Source: Dipteronia dyeriana
Lineage: Eukaryota > Streptophyta > Magnoliopsida > Sapindales > Sapindaceae
Direction of reading: 5' to 3'
Length of the DNA: 64,000 bases
Assembly (NCBI GenBank): GCA_032871835.1
Contig: CM065298.1
Span: forward strand, 8,791,596 to 8,855,595
The translations under genes were made by a program, and so were the position numbers. Below are positions 23,366-34,564 of the stretch, in pieces. The notes under the pieces are model-generated. The model was not told where the DNA came from. It searched no databases and worked only from the letters and a program-made list of their open reading frames with translations. Numbering within the stretch: the first letter of the stretch is position 1; each line of letters opens with the position of its first letter.

Positions 23366-24759
23366 CGCGAGTGCCTGAAAATTCAATTGAGCATGTACGA
23401 AAGTTGGGAGCTACGAATTTTGATGGAATTGGAGATCCAGATAGTGCTAGTTCTTGGTTAAATGAACTAGAACGGGTATTTGAAGTTATGAGGTGCACCG
23501 ATGAATAGAAGGTTTCTTTTGCTACGTTTTTGCTAAAGGAAAAAGCATATGATTGGTGGGCCTCAGTTCAACAAAGAACTCCTGAAGGAATTACTTGGGA
23601 GGATTTAAAGAAGCAGTTTAATGATCATTATTATCCCCGTTTCTATCAAGATTTGAAAAGAACTGAATTTTTCAAACTAGTACAGGGATCTATGACAGTA
23701 GAAGAGTATGAGAAGAAATTTACAGAACTTTCGAGGGTTGCTCCATATGTAGTCGCTGATGAAGAAAATAAGTTCAGAAAATTTGAAGATGGACTTCGAT
23801 CGGAAATTAAGACAATAGTGACTACTTCTGGACATGTTGAGTTTGGTAAGTTGTTTGAAGCTGCATTGAGAGTGGAGAGAGACCTTAGTGACTCTCGCAT
23901 ATTTGAACAACAGAAGCAAAAGCGCAGTAACTGGTCAACAGGGGGCTCTTACAGCAAAATGCCTAAGGCAATAAACGGTTTTTCAGGTCAGACTAGTAAT
24001 TATCAACAGATTCGTGGACCTGGTTCTAGCCAAGCCTCAGCCTAACAACCAATGGGTAATCGTCAACAGAGTGTTAGTATGGGTAGAGGTTGGCGTCCTC
24101 TATGTAAGACTTGTGGAAAACACCATGATGGTGAGTGATATTTAGAAAGATCAGGTTGTTATCAATGTGGGAAGCCTGGACATTTAAAAAGAGATTGCCC
24201 TGAGTTAGTTCAGGGAGGCAATGGAGAAAGAAAGATAAGATTTCAACCAATGCAAAGTGGCGCTGGTCAGATTCAAGGACAAAAGGGATCCCGAGTAGGA
24301 GGATCTACAACTACAGGGAAAACCCAAGCTAGCGCAACAGGGGTTGGATGCAACCAACAGAGAGGTCAGTCGGGTAGACCTCGTACTCAGGCAAGGGTTT
24401 TTACTATGACTCAACAAGATACCGAGACCACTCCAGATGTCGTTACAGGTATGTTAACATTTTTTTGCCACGATGCTCATGTTCTCATTGATCCTAGATC
24501 TACTCATTCTTTTGTATCTCAAACTTTTATGGTGTATGCGGATGTAGAATTAAGACCATTAGATTCTAGTATGGTAGTGGTTACACCTACTGGTGAATCT
24601 TTATTAGCTAAGAATATATATAGAAACAGTAAGGTCATAGTCGGTAAGCATGAGCTACATGTTGATTTGATTCCGCTTGATATACATGATTTTGATGTTA
24701 TTTTGGGAATGGATTGGATAGCTATACACAATGCTACTTTAGATTGTATTCGAAAATAG
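23366..24759 (+). pseudogene. Gypsy-1 segment B: gag (5'-truncated) and protease, broken
   Basis: Resumes inside gag at the residues that follow the QMRVPENFIERARKLGATNF-type stretch of Gypsy-2, so the first ~60 codons are missing. It carries the TAG at 23506-23508 also found in segment A. The capsid part is open at 23530-24045. A knuckle CYQCGKPGHLKRDC is near 24158. The protease block reads LIDPRSTHSF, with Gly changed to Arg at the active site. It ends at the same TAG (24757-24759) as segment A. Confidence 0.9.
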
Positions 24760-24855
24760 GTAAAATTTACAATTCAATGAGATTCGGATGTTATTTTCTA
24801 TGGTGAACGTCGGATTCTTCCTTCTTGTGTTATTTCTGCTATTACTGTCCGACGG

Positions 24856-25861
24856 TTGCTTAGGAAACAATGTTCAGCTTATTTGGCTTATGTAATTGAT
24901 ACTCGGGATAGTGAGGTAAGATTAGAAGATATATCGGTGGTAAGAAAATTTTCAGATGTATTTCCTGAAGATCTTCATGGATTACCACCAGATAGAGACA
25001 TTGAGTTTGTGATAGATTTAGTCCCAGGCACAACTCCAATTTCTATTCCACCTTATAGAATGGCTCCAACCGAATTGAAAGAGTTGAAGATTCAATTAGA
25101 AGAATTGGTGAACAAGAATTTTATTAAACCTAGTATGTCACCATGGGGAGCGTCAGTTCTATTTGTTAAGAAGAAAGATGGAACGTTAAGCTTATGCATC
25201 GATTACCGGAAATTGAATAAAGCAACGGTGCGTAATAAATACCCACTCTCACGTATTGATGACTTATTCGATCAGCTTCAGGGAGCAAAGGTATTCTTCA
25301 AAATAGATTTGCGAACAGGTTATCACCAATTGAGGATTAGAAACTGTGATATACCAAAGACCTTTCAGAACTCGTTATGGGCATTAAGAGTTTCTAGTTA
25401 TGCCATTTGGATTAACAAATGCTCCAACAGCTTTTATGGATTTGATGAATAGGGTATTTCATCCTTATTTAGACAAATTTGTTATCGTGTTCATTGATTA
25501 CATTTTGATTTATTCTAAGGATGTTGTGGAGCATACAGAGCATTTAGAGATTATTCTACAAGTCTTGAGAGAGAATCAACTTTATGCCAAATTTAGTAAG
25601 TGCCAATTCTGGCTCGATAGAGTTACATTTTTGGGCCATGTGATTTCTGGTGATGGTATTTATGTTGATCCTAAAAAAGTTGAAGCTATAGTGAATTGGG
25701 AACGACCAATCAGTGTGACAGAAATTAGAAGTTTCTTGGGTTTAGCAAGTTACTATCGAAGATTTGTAGATGGATTTTCTAAAATAGCTTCACCATTAAC
25801 AAGATTAACTCAGAAGGATGTGAAGTTTGAGTGGTCAGAAGCTTGTGAAAAGAGTTTTTAA
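24856..25861 (+). pseudogene. Gypsy-1 segment B: reverse transcriptase
   Basis: 24856-25452 gives [40 protein letters not shown] and [15 protein letters not shown] 2-bp loss near 25367 relative to Gypsy-2 shifts the frame to 25400-25861, which has [44 protein letters not shown] and [12 protein letters not shown]. The catalytic FIDD is FIDY here, losing one metal-binding Asp. A stop at 25860 separates the RT thumb from RNase H. Confidence 0.9.
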
Positions 25862-26404
25862 GAACTCAATGAGAGATTCACTTCTTCTCCAATACTTGCT
25901 CTTCCAACCGGAAGTGATGGATTTGTTGTTTACTGTGATGCATCTAAACATGGTTTGGGTTGTGTTTTGATGCAACATGGGAAAGTGATAGCTTATGCAT
26001 CAAGACAATTAAAGAAGCATGAAAAGAATTACCCAACCCATGATCTAGAGCTTGCTGCAGTGGTGTTTGCACTAAAAATTTGGAGGCATTACTTATATGG
26101 AGTTACTTGTCAGATTTATACAGATCATAAAAGCTTAAAATATCTTTTCACTCAAAAAGAACTGAATTTAAGACAAAGAAGATGGATTGAGTTGATTAAA
26201 GATTATGATTGTACGATTGAATATCATCCTGGTAAGGTAAATGTGGTGGCAAATGCACTCAGTAGAAAGTCTTCAAGTTCTATGGCTCATTTGAGGATGA
26301 ATTGGAAGGTAAATCATCTTCAGCTTCCATTATTAGCTGAATTAAGAATGTTGAGAGTTAAGCTAAAAGCACGAGATTGTGGAGCATTACTGGCTACCTT
26401 TTAG
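25862..26404 (+). pseudogene. Gypsy-1 segment B: RNase H
   Basis: Conserved blocks: [48 protein letters not shown] and VVANALSRK. The last catalytic Asp (VADALSRK in Gypsy-2) is Asn here. A stop at 26404 precedes the integrase. This domain would remove the RNA strand during reverse transcription. Confidence 0.88.
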
Positions 26405-26467
26405 GTTAGACCTATTTTGATTGATCGTATACAGGAATTGCAAACTTAAGATTCTTATTTAGTTAAA

Positions 26468-27851
26468 TTGAAGGAAGAAGTGCAGAAAAGTGTACGAGCT
26501 GATTTTGTAGTGAGAAGTGATAATACATTAGTTCTAGGTAACAGAATGTGTGTACCAAACATTAAGGAACTTAAGAATGAAATTTTAGAGGAAGCTCACT
26601 CTTCAGCTTATGCAATGCATCCAAGAAGTACTAAGTTGTATCGTACTGTAAAAGAGCAATACTGGTGGCAAGGTATGAAAAGAGAGATAGCAAAATTCGT
26701 CTCTAAATGTTTGATTTGTCAGCAAATCAAGGCAGAACATCATAAACCAGCAAGACTATCACAACCACTTCCTATTCCCGAATGGAAATGGGAACATGTT
26801 ACCATGGATTTTATGGTAGGACTCCCTCGTAGTCAGAGTGGTCACGATAGTGTATGGGTGATCATTGATCGACTTACAAAGTCTGCACATTTCCTGCCAA
26901 TCGGTATTACTTACTCTCTTGACAGATTAGCCAAAATTTATGTGGATGAAATAGTTCATCTTCATGGCGCACCAGTATCCATAGTGTCAGATAGAGATCA
27001 TCTGTTTACATCTAGATTTTGGCCCAGTTTACAAGAGGCTTTGGGAACTAGATTGCATTTTAGTACTGCTTTTCACCCGCAGACTGATGGTCAATCAGAG
27101 CGTACTATTCAGACATTAAAGGATATGCTTCGAGCTTGTGTGATGGATTTCAAAGGTAGTTGGGATGTACATATACCTTTAATAGAAGTTGCCTACAATA
27201 ACAGTTATCAGGTTAGCATCGAAATGGCACCTTATGAAGCTCTGTATGGGAGAAAATGCAGAACACCGGTGTGTTGGGTTGAAGTAGGCAAGAGAAAGTT
27301 GTTAGGTCCAGAACTTGTTCAAGTCACAACAGAAAAGATTAAAATAATCAGAGACAGACTAAAGGTTGCTCAAGATAGGCAGAAAAGCTATATAGATAAG
27401 CGGAGAAGGGAACTTGAATTTAAAGTAGGTGATTATGTATTACTACGAATTTCGCCTTGGAAAGGTATACTTCGATTCAGAAGACGTGGTAAGTTAAGTC
27501 CACGATACATTGGTCCGTATGAGATCATTTCCCGAGTGGGAGTTGTGGCATACCGTTTAGATTTACCTTCCGAGCTTTCAAGAATTCATGATGTATCATG
27601 TTTCTATGCTTCGAAAATATATAGTCGACCCTACACATGTTTTAACCAAGCAACCAGTGAAGTGAAGAGAAGATTTAACTTATGAAGAGGAACCTATTGA
27701 GATTCTAGATAGAAGGGAACAAGTATTACATACTAAGGTTATTCCTCTTGTAAAAGTGTTATGGAGAAATCATGCAGTGGAAGAGGCGACTTGGGAACAT
27801 GAAGATCGGATGCAGACTTAGTATTCCTATCTGTTTCGGCTAAGTAAGTAA
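26468..27851 (+). pseudogene. Gypsy-1 segment B: integrase and frameshifted chromodomain
   Basis: Open for 405 codons: a HHCC zinc module (AHSSAYAMHPRSTKLY ... CLICQQIK), then the core with MDFMVGLPRS, VSDRDHLFTSRFW and DGQSERTIQ giving D, D and E. GDYVLLRISPWKGI and KLSPRYIGPYEI form the C-terminal part. The frame slips near 27595. Chromodomain residues (a TYEEEP-type start, VKVLWRNHAVEEATWEHED) are still readable in other frames to 27851. In chromoviruses this tail steers insertion toward heterochromatin. Confidence 0.9.
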
Positions 27852-27887
27852 ATTTCGAGGACGAAATTCTTATATGGAGGGGTGAAT

Positions 27888-29531
27888 TGTAACACCCATG
27901 TCTTTCAGGCCCAATTGAAAGGCCCAATTAAAAAAAAGGATAAGCGTGAAGCAGAAAAGGTATCAGGTGAGTAAGCATAAGTAAATTGTATGGCTGACAG
28001 GCAGCTGTGAGCTTGGTTAATTAGCTCACAACTTCAGCTGTGTCCTTCCATAAGTATATATATTAGAGGATAAATGTTGTGAGAGCTAGAAAGCAGTAGA
28101 ATCCAGCGGAAGAAAGGAAAAATAAGAAAAGAAATAGAAGAAGTCAGTGAAGCTCTCTCTCGTGATTATAGATTTCAGTTGATTCTTCTTTGATATCTAG
28201 TTTCTAATTGGATCTTGTGATTGTTAGGGAAAGAAGACGAAGGGAACCTAGTATACTCAGTCTGAATTAAGCTTGACGTCTAAGTTGTGAGTGAATTAAG
28301 TTTCAGTTTTGTTTTTAACTCAAAGGTTTCCAGTTTTATGATTAAGATTAATTGTTGTAAATCTTTTAAGCTTTTTATTTCTTTTTATGATTGATGGTGA
28401 TGATACAGAGAACCGAAAGTATATATTTTATGCTTATATTAGCATTCAGAATCAGTATATTATTTTTATGAATTATCAAGAAGAGATTATGATTTCTATA
28501 AAAGCACCATGTATGTACCCTTCCCCAGTTATGATTATGGTTGACTTTTGGGGCCGTTCTACACATGTGTATGTTAGAAGTCGCTCTGCAAGTGTATGAC
28601 CAGAGAAAGAGAAATAGAGTCGCTCTGCACTTGTATGACCAGAGAGTCGCTCTGCCCGAGCATGACCAGAGAAAGAGTAATTGAGTCGCTCTGCACGGGT
28701 ATGACCAGAAGTTATTCATGACTCGGCGTTTGCCCGAAGTATTTCGGCTTACGTATTGAGGATATCCCCAGTACGAATTTGGTGCAGATTAAAATTTTAT
28801 AAAGTATCTTACTCTTGTTCAAAAAAGAGATACATTCAGTTTATTCAGATTATTAAGTATGAAAGTAGATATATTATCTTATACCATGTATTACTGAATG
28901 CTTATTGTAAAGTGGTTTAGAAAAGTATTTTTAAAAGTTTTCATTCACTCACTAGGCGTTAGCTCTCATCCTTTCACTCTTACATATTTATCCAGGTAGC
29001 TGCTCGGTTGTGCGGACTCAGAAGTTTTGAGGTGGACCACTCGATGACATCATGAAGCATAAAAGTCATGCATTTTAAATTTTCATGTACATATTTAGAA
29101 ATATGAGGTCGGCATGGTCGGGACGTTAGGCATGGTCGGGACATGGTCGGATTTCTACTCGGCTCACTTGACCTACTTGGCCCACTTGACCTACTCGGCC
29201 CACATGGCCTATTCGGTCTCCTCGGGTTTCTTACTCGGCCTGTTCGGTTTCCCACTGGGAATGGACTGGTTACTTAGTTTTAAAGTGGTCGGTTTTTGGT
29301 CCGATCGGTCATTTTTTTGACAAACTTTTTGTAACGAACAAAAATATGAAAAGAAATTACAATTATGTACATTTTGCACTCTCCAATATTCTCCTTACAT
29401 TTATTTATGTTTAAAAACAAGTATTTCCGAATGGAAATCTTAGTAGAAAGTCCTTTTATCATGATAGTAAAAGTTCAGCCCACAGGATCTCTCTCGTACT
29501 CAAGAGAGAGGAGTCAGGGTGGGTCTTGTCA
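27888..29531 (+). repeat. Gypsy-1 3' LTR
   Basis: Preceded by a purine tract 'ggaggggtgaat' (27876-27887). Starts TGTAACACCCATG and ends GGGTCTTGTCA. It closely matches the 5' LTR but has one full 18-bp minisatellite unit (29107-29150) where the 5' LTR has four, and one extra 'cttgacctactcggccca' unit near 29170-29205. The flanking ATTGT follows. Confidence 0.93.
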
Positions 29532-29717
29532 ATTGTAGAGAGACTGAAAGTGAGACAGAGAGATTGTACTCAACTCTGAGATATAGTGGATTGAGTGCGG
29601 TGCGCTCTGTGAATGTAGGTAAATTGCTGAACCACGTAAAATCTTTTGTGTCTTCTTTTATTATTGCTTTCTATTTGTGTTTTAAATTTGTGTGATTGCA
29701 ATTTCTTCTTCATAACA
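29532..29717 (+). repeat. Copia-2 3' LTR, right part
   Basis: Continues the LTR broken at 16419, matching 5' LTR positions from about 11743 to 11930 ('gtggattgagtgcggtgcgc', 'ctgaaccacgtaaaatcttt') and ending CATAACA at 29717. The duplicated AATTG follows at 29718-29722. Confidence 0.92.
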
Positions 29718-30058
29718 AATTGTCTACTATTGCCAATTGGTTCATGTTCAAATTAGATTGTTGTCACTCTAAACGGTTCATTTTAATGCTACTGTTTAAT
29801 TAGATTATTGATTAACAATGTCAAGAATTGCTAAACCATATGGAGCTCTAATGGAACCAAAATCGTATGAAGTTTTGGATAATTATATTCCTTGAATTTC
29901 TGAATTTCATATATAACAAACATAATCCACCTTAAAAAAATGTAATAAATAAAAGCACAATTTTTTTTAATGTATTCAAGCAAAAATTCATAAAGTAAAT
30001 GGAATTGTTTTATAAATAATTTATGTAAGAGTATTTCCTATGCTATTATGTATTTTTG
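29718..30058. other. Intergenic host DNA, paralogous to 38675-38785 at its left end
   Basis: No gene. 29718 to about 29828 continues the paralogy to the DNA downstream of RLK gene 1 ('tttaatgctactgttt', 'attagattattgattaa'). The rest is AT-rich with no recognisable content. Confidence 0.65.
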
Positions 30059-30271
30059 TGAACAACAATCAATTTGTAAACTGAGTTTTTTGAGTTGATT
30101 GAGTTATATTGAAATGAAAATGGATCAACCTTTATATAGGTTGGAAATCCTGACAATCATAAATGGAAACACTTAATAACAACTAACCAACAGCTACTGA
30201 CTTTATTATTACTGCTTCCAACTACCAACCATAAACTACTAACAAAACAACTACTTGGTTTAAATCCTACA
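30059..30271 (-). repeat. Copia-3 3' LTR
   Basis: In plus orientation TGAACAACAATC ... AAATCCTACA; in element orientation it starts TGTAGGATTT. It is almost identical to 37501-37712. The adjoining 'tagctccccttaaac' (30272-30286) reads in reverse as a purine tract with AAGGGGAG, the polypurine tract. Confidence 0.92.
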
Positions 30272-31862
30272 TAGCTCCCCTTAAACAAAGTTTTCCATAA
30301 CTGATCATGCCCAAAGTTTTCTTTAATTTTAGAAATGAATCAACCTTGAGCGGCTTCGTGAATATGTGTACAACCTGCTCCTCAGAACGGCAGTACTCAA
30401 TCACGATCTCTTTGTCCTTCATCAAGTCTCGAATGAAATGAAACTTGATGTCAATGTGCTTACTTCTACCATGAAAAACTGGATTCTTTGTCAGTGAAAT
30501 GGTGGACTTGTTATCGTAGTAGATCACTGTAAGAGCATCTTGTTGATGCTTTAAGTCACAGAGCATACGCCGCAGCCACACAGCCTGTGTAGCTCCACTA
30601 GCAACTGCAATATACTCAGCTTCCGTAGTAGATAAAGCAACCACCTGTTGCTTTTTCGATGACTAAGAAAATACTCCGGAACGCAGATGAAATGCATATC
30701 CAGAAGTACTTTTCCTCTCCTCCATATCACATGCCCAATCACTATCTGTGTATCCCACAAGTTCAATCTTATCAGCAGAAGAGTGAAAAATACCATCATC
30801 TAATGTACCTTTCACATATCGTAAAATACGTTTGCCGGCTTGCAAGTGAGATTGACTCGGAGAATCCATAAATCTGCTGATAAGCCCAACTCCATATGCA
30901 ATGTCAGGTCTAGTAGAAGTTAAGTATCTTAAACTTCCTACTAGCTTCCGAAAGATGGTAGCATCAACTAGCTCACCAGACGCATCTTTCACTAACTTCA
31001 ATCTTCCTTCAACGGGAGTAAGAATCAGCTTACATCCCTCCATCTTGAATTTCTTCAACACATCATCGACATACTTCTTTTGACATAAGAATATGCCATT
31101 ATCCGTCTGACTCACTTTAATGCCAAGGAAGTAAGACATCAACCCCAAATCTGTCATCTCAAAATAATCAACCATTGTTTTCTTGAACTCTGCAATCATA
31201 TCAGGGTTATTGCAGGTAATAATCAAATCATCAACATACAAATACACAATGAGAATATCTCCATATGGATTTGACTTGATGTACAGAGTGTGCTTGTAAG
31301 GACATCTCTGAAACTCATGCTGAATAAAGTATGTGTCAATGCATGTATACCACGCCATGGGTGCCTGCTTCAACCCATATAAGGCCTTCTTCAATTTGTA
31401 GACCTTATTTTCTTGCCCCATTTTCATAAAACCTATAGGCTAGTGAATGTAGACTTCTTCTTTTATCTCACCATTTAAGAATGCCGATTTTACATCCATC
31501 TGGAATATTTTCCATCGATTATGTGCGGCAAGAGACACAATCAAGCAAATGGTGTCAAGTCTGGAAACTGGTGTAAAAACCTCAAAATAATCAATCCCTG
31601 GTTTCTGCTTGTAGCCTTTTGCAACCATACGTGCTTTATAACGCTTCACCTCACCGTTTGGCTTGTATTTTGTCTTGTACACCCAGTTAACGCCAATGAG
31701 CTGCTTACCACGAAGCAAATCAGTAAGCTCCCATGTATTATTCTTCTCAATTGCACCTATCTCCTCATCCATTGCTTTCACCCAGCAATCATCTTGAGCA
31801 GCATCGTCATATGTGATAAGATCATAATGAAACGTCGTTACAGTGTCGTCAAATATGAACAT
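30267..31862 (-). pseudogene. Copia-3 reverse transcriptase and RNase H
   Basis: 31862-31440: [59 protein letters not shown] and [19 protein letters not shown], the RT fingers and palm. A stop (TAG where Gln is expected) separates 31427-30663, which has [26 protein letters not shown] (catalytic YVDD intact), TDLGLMSYFLGI and STRPDIAYGVG. A stop/frame change near 30660 leads to 30644-30267 with STTEAEYIAVASGATQAVWL, RSKHIDIKFHFIRD and HIFTKPLK, the RNase H end. Only two visible breaks make this the best-preserved Copia RT in the window. Confidence 0.9.
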
Positions 31863-34564
31863 TTAAGTTCGGTATCGCAAGCGTTCGAGTCACAGAAACT
31901 AGCACAGCGACAAGCAAGGATCGTTCCACAAGAAGGTGGGATTCACCGACCGTTTCTCGTTCTAGCTATTATTACAACACTCCGAGCGAACTCGTATGTT
32001 GCATATACGAAAGAATCTGTTGAAAAGTAAATGCTAAACTAACCTAGTAAACTACAGAAATAAACAATATATAAAATGATAGGATGGAATGGAGTGATAT
32101 GGAATGTAAATGGTTACACTAAGCAAATGACTCCACCATAGCAATCACACAATTTCATACAAACATGCATAGTCAAAGATGAATGACGTGCTCACTTAAT
32201 CCTCACCAATTACCCTCACTCCAACGACAATCGGCTATATCAAAATGCACCAGTAACCTATCTCTCGATGGATACCCGAACTGAACTCGGTTCATTAAGA
32301 ATAATGAGACACATGTAGCGATAATACATGTAAAACCGCACGCAGACTCTACACATAGTGGCCAATCTACTAAATGCACGTTGAGTGCTTCACCTCTCAG
32401 TCCATCTCACACAACCTAGGTTCAATGAAATGGTGGCTAACCACTCAAGGCTTTAAGCATTTCGAAGGGCTACTCAACCAATAACAAACATATGCAACGA
32501 AATAGGCAACAATACTAGGTTTATATCATATTCCAAATGAATGAAAGTACACATCAAAAAAGAGACAAAGATACAAGGAAAGATATACAAAATGGATAGA
32601 AAGGAGACCCCTCATTCATAATCGGGAATCGAACATCGGGTCTTCTAGGGTGTCAATCCGAGATGTCCTCACCACTGGAAGACTACGGCGTTCTCTAATC
32701 TCATAAATGCATAACCCCCTCAACAAGAGAGAGCTCTCTCCTAATCTCTCTAGACTCTCTAAGATGGATGAATACAAATTGAAAATATGCTCACCTAACA
32801 CTAATGTGCATCAATACAATTGCTAAGACATTAAGTACATTCAATATGAATTAAGGGTTCATCCTCTTGATTTGGGAATTATCCCTAAACCAATTCATCT
32901 TATATATAAATAGCTGGCCGAAATTCATAGGATAAGTATTAGGAAACTTAATTCTTTTCCTAAGAAGAATTTACTTGGTTGTTAAGAATTCTTTCCTTAG
33001 GTAGAATTACTTGGTGGTTAAGAATCCTTTTCAAAAAGGATTCTATCATATACCAAGACTCCTAATCTAACACAATAGTGTATTTGTAACCATATTAAAG
33101 ACTTCCTAATTTGATTAGATAAATAATTCTTTTTATTTTTCTACTTATCAAATATAGTCTTTAACATTAACTATACTACCAACAATAGTATAGTTTTAGG
33201 AGACCATCTCCTACTAGGAAAAAGATTTTGACTTTTAATTAAATAATTAATTAATCAACAAATTAATTAATTTCCATTTAATTAAATAATAAAATAAAAA
33301 TAATATATTTAAGCTATTCTTAATAGCCTTGCCGCCCATACCATATATATAGGTCATATATTATTTTTCTTATTTTATTAAATCCATTGGACCTTAATAA
33401 AAAGTCCACATATGAACTAGACCTATTCTTACAAAAAGAAACAAATTCTCATACCTTAATACAATTCTAGATGGACCCTTAAATTGGTCCGGTAGAATAT
33501 ATCAAGTGATCCATACAAGTTCGTGTGGATTAGAGATCTTGACGGGCTATCTAAATTTAAGCTCCAATAGACATAACTTAATCACAATCAACAAATGATT
33601 CACTCAGGCCCGATCTATTTAATTTTAGTTCATTCCACTAAAGAACTAAAATTGAACTCTTAAATAAATATAGAATAAGTTGATGTTACTCACCCATACC
33701 CCAGACAACCTTATTGGAGAAAATGTATCCTCGTGAAGAATACCAGTAATCACCAAGAGCTCATAGACCGCCTATAGCTCTCCAAGTTACCATATTTACT
33801 CATATGACCACATTTTGAACTTGGATATTTTGACTTGTCCAAAAGCCATGTTTCAATAGACACTATTGAAACTTAACGTTAAGATTTAATATTCAATACC
33901 TCAAAACATCCATATGATGGTATTCTACTCTCATTCAATAAATGAAGCCACGATGTCCATATCTATAAATTAAGTCCTCTATCGATTAGCAAATGAATAC
34001 CACCAAACTATCGAGGATAGACTATGCTATATAATCGTACTCATTGATAGCTCAAATGATAACACTTGTAACCATAAGTCCATCATTTATCTCAGGATTG
34101 AGATAGACTCTCCGATTGTTTTCAAATGAAAACTTGTATCCATTGACGGGTCTAGATAAAGTATTTCATTTTGATCATATTCAATGCGCCCAGTGCACTA
34201 GATTATTTTACCCAAAGACACCACACTTTGATGATTTTAGACTCATCATAACACATTTGATCCCACTCAAATGTTAGCAAAAGAATCTACAACTTTGACA
34301 AGATAAAGGCGCCCAACCTTTTATCTTAAGTTGTGAATATTATTCAAGACTAACTAAAGAATTGTGTCTACCTCATACATATCTAGATGCGTGAACAATT
34401 CTTCTTTTTTCATAGTCTTTTGACCTTATGATTATTTACTTTTGACAATTATAATAATTAAACTATAAATGCTATAAGATTTGTTAAACTAGAAATCACT
34501 TTATTCATATAAAAAGATTGTTAATTACAATATTACACTCTTCTTATCGAGCATAATCCTAACA
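31863..34564 (-). repeat. LTR-like non-coding insertion (probable Athila/Tat-type solo LTR) in Copia-3
   Basis: About 2.7 kb without coding content. On the minus strand it starts TGTTAGGATTATGC (34564), has a TATA-like stretch near 32903-32915 followed by a 'gagagctctctc' segment, and ends with a run including TTGTGGAACGATCCTTGC near 31925, typical of the 3' end of Athila/Tat-type LTRs. It shares blocks with the LTR at 723-2216. The left boundary and target duplication are unclear. It interrupts Copia-3 between GYSQ of integrase and the RT start, and the linker between them is missing. Confidence 0.5.

Larger units (their letters stand above)
16420..29531 (+). mobile_element. Gypsy-1: chimeric Ty3/Gypsy chromovirus carrying an antisense RLK fragment
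   Basis: Bounded by LTRs 16420-18117 and 27888-29531 and flanked by the perfect duplication ATTGT (16415-16419, 29532-29536), inside the Copia-2 3' LTR. Protein blocks and the 'tttcgaggacgaaattc' string before the 3' LTR place it in the Del/Tekay chromovirus group. At 13.1 kb it is about 5.3 kb longer than its relative Gypsy-2. The excess is one 2.8-kb RLK gene segment plus a second copy of gag-to-RT. The order is LTR, segment A, RLK fragment, segment B, LTR. Confidence 0.95.
11314..29717 (+). mobile_element. Copia-2: Ty1/Copia (Tork/Tnt1-like) element, split by Gypsy-1
   Basis: The 5' LTR is 11314-11930. The internal region runs to 16012 and the 3' LTR starts at 16013; that LTR is interrupted at 16419 by Gypsy-1 and resumes at 29532, ending at 29717. 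The perfect duplication AATTG flanks it (11309-11313, 29718-29722), and an empty site survives in the paralogous sequence at 38675-38679. Domain order gag-protease-integrase-RT-RNase H is Copia. The gag and integrase look closest to the Tork/Tnt1 group. Many in-frame stops make it inactive. Confidence 0.93.

Noticed and set aside
32009..32025. ATCTG at 32015-32019 as target duplication of the 2.7-kb block (with ATCTG at 34565-34569)
   Set aside because: The block's LTR-like 3' end lies further left, near 31863-31930, so this pairing would leave it outside the element.
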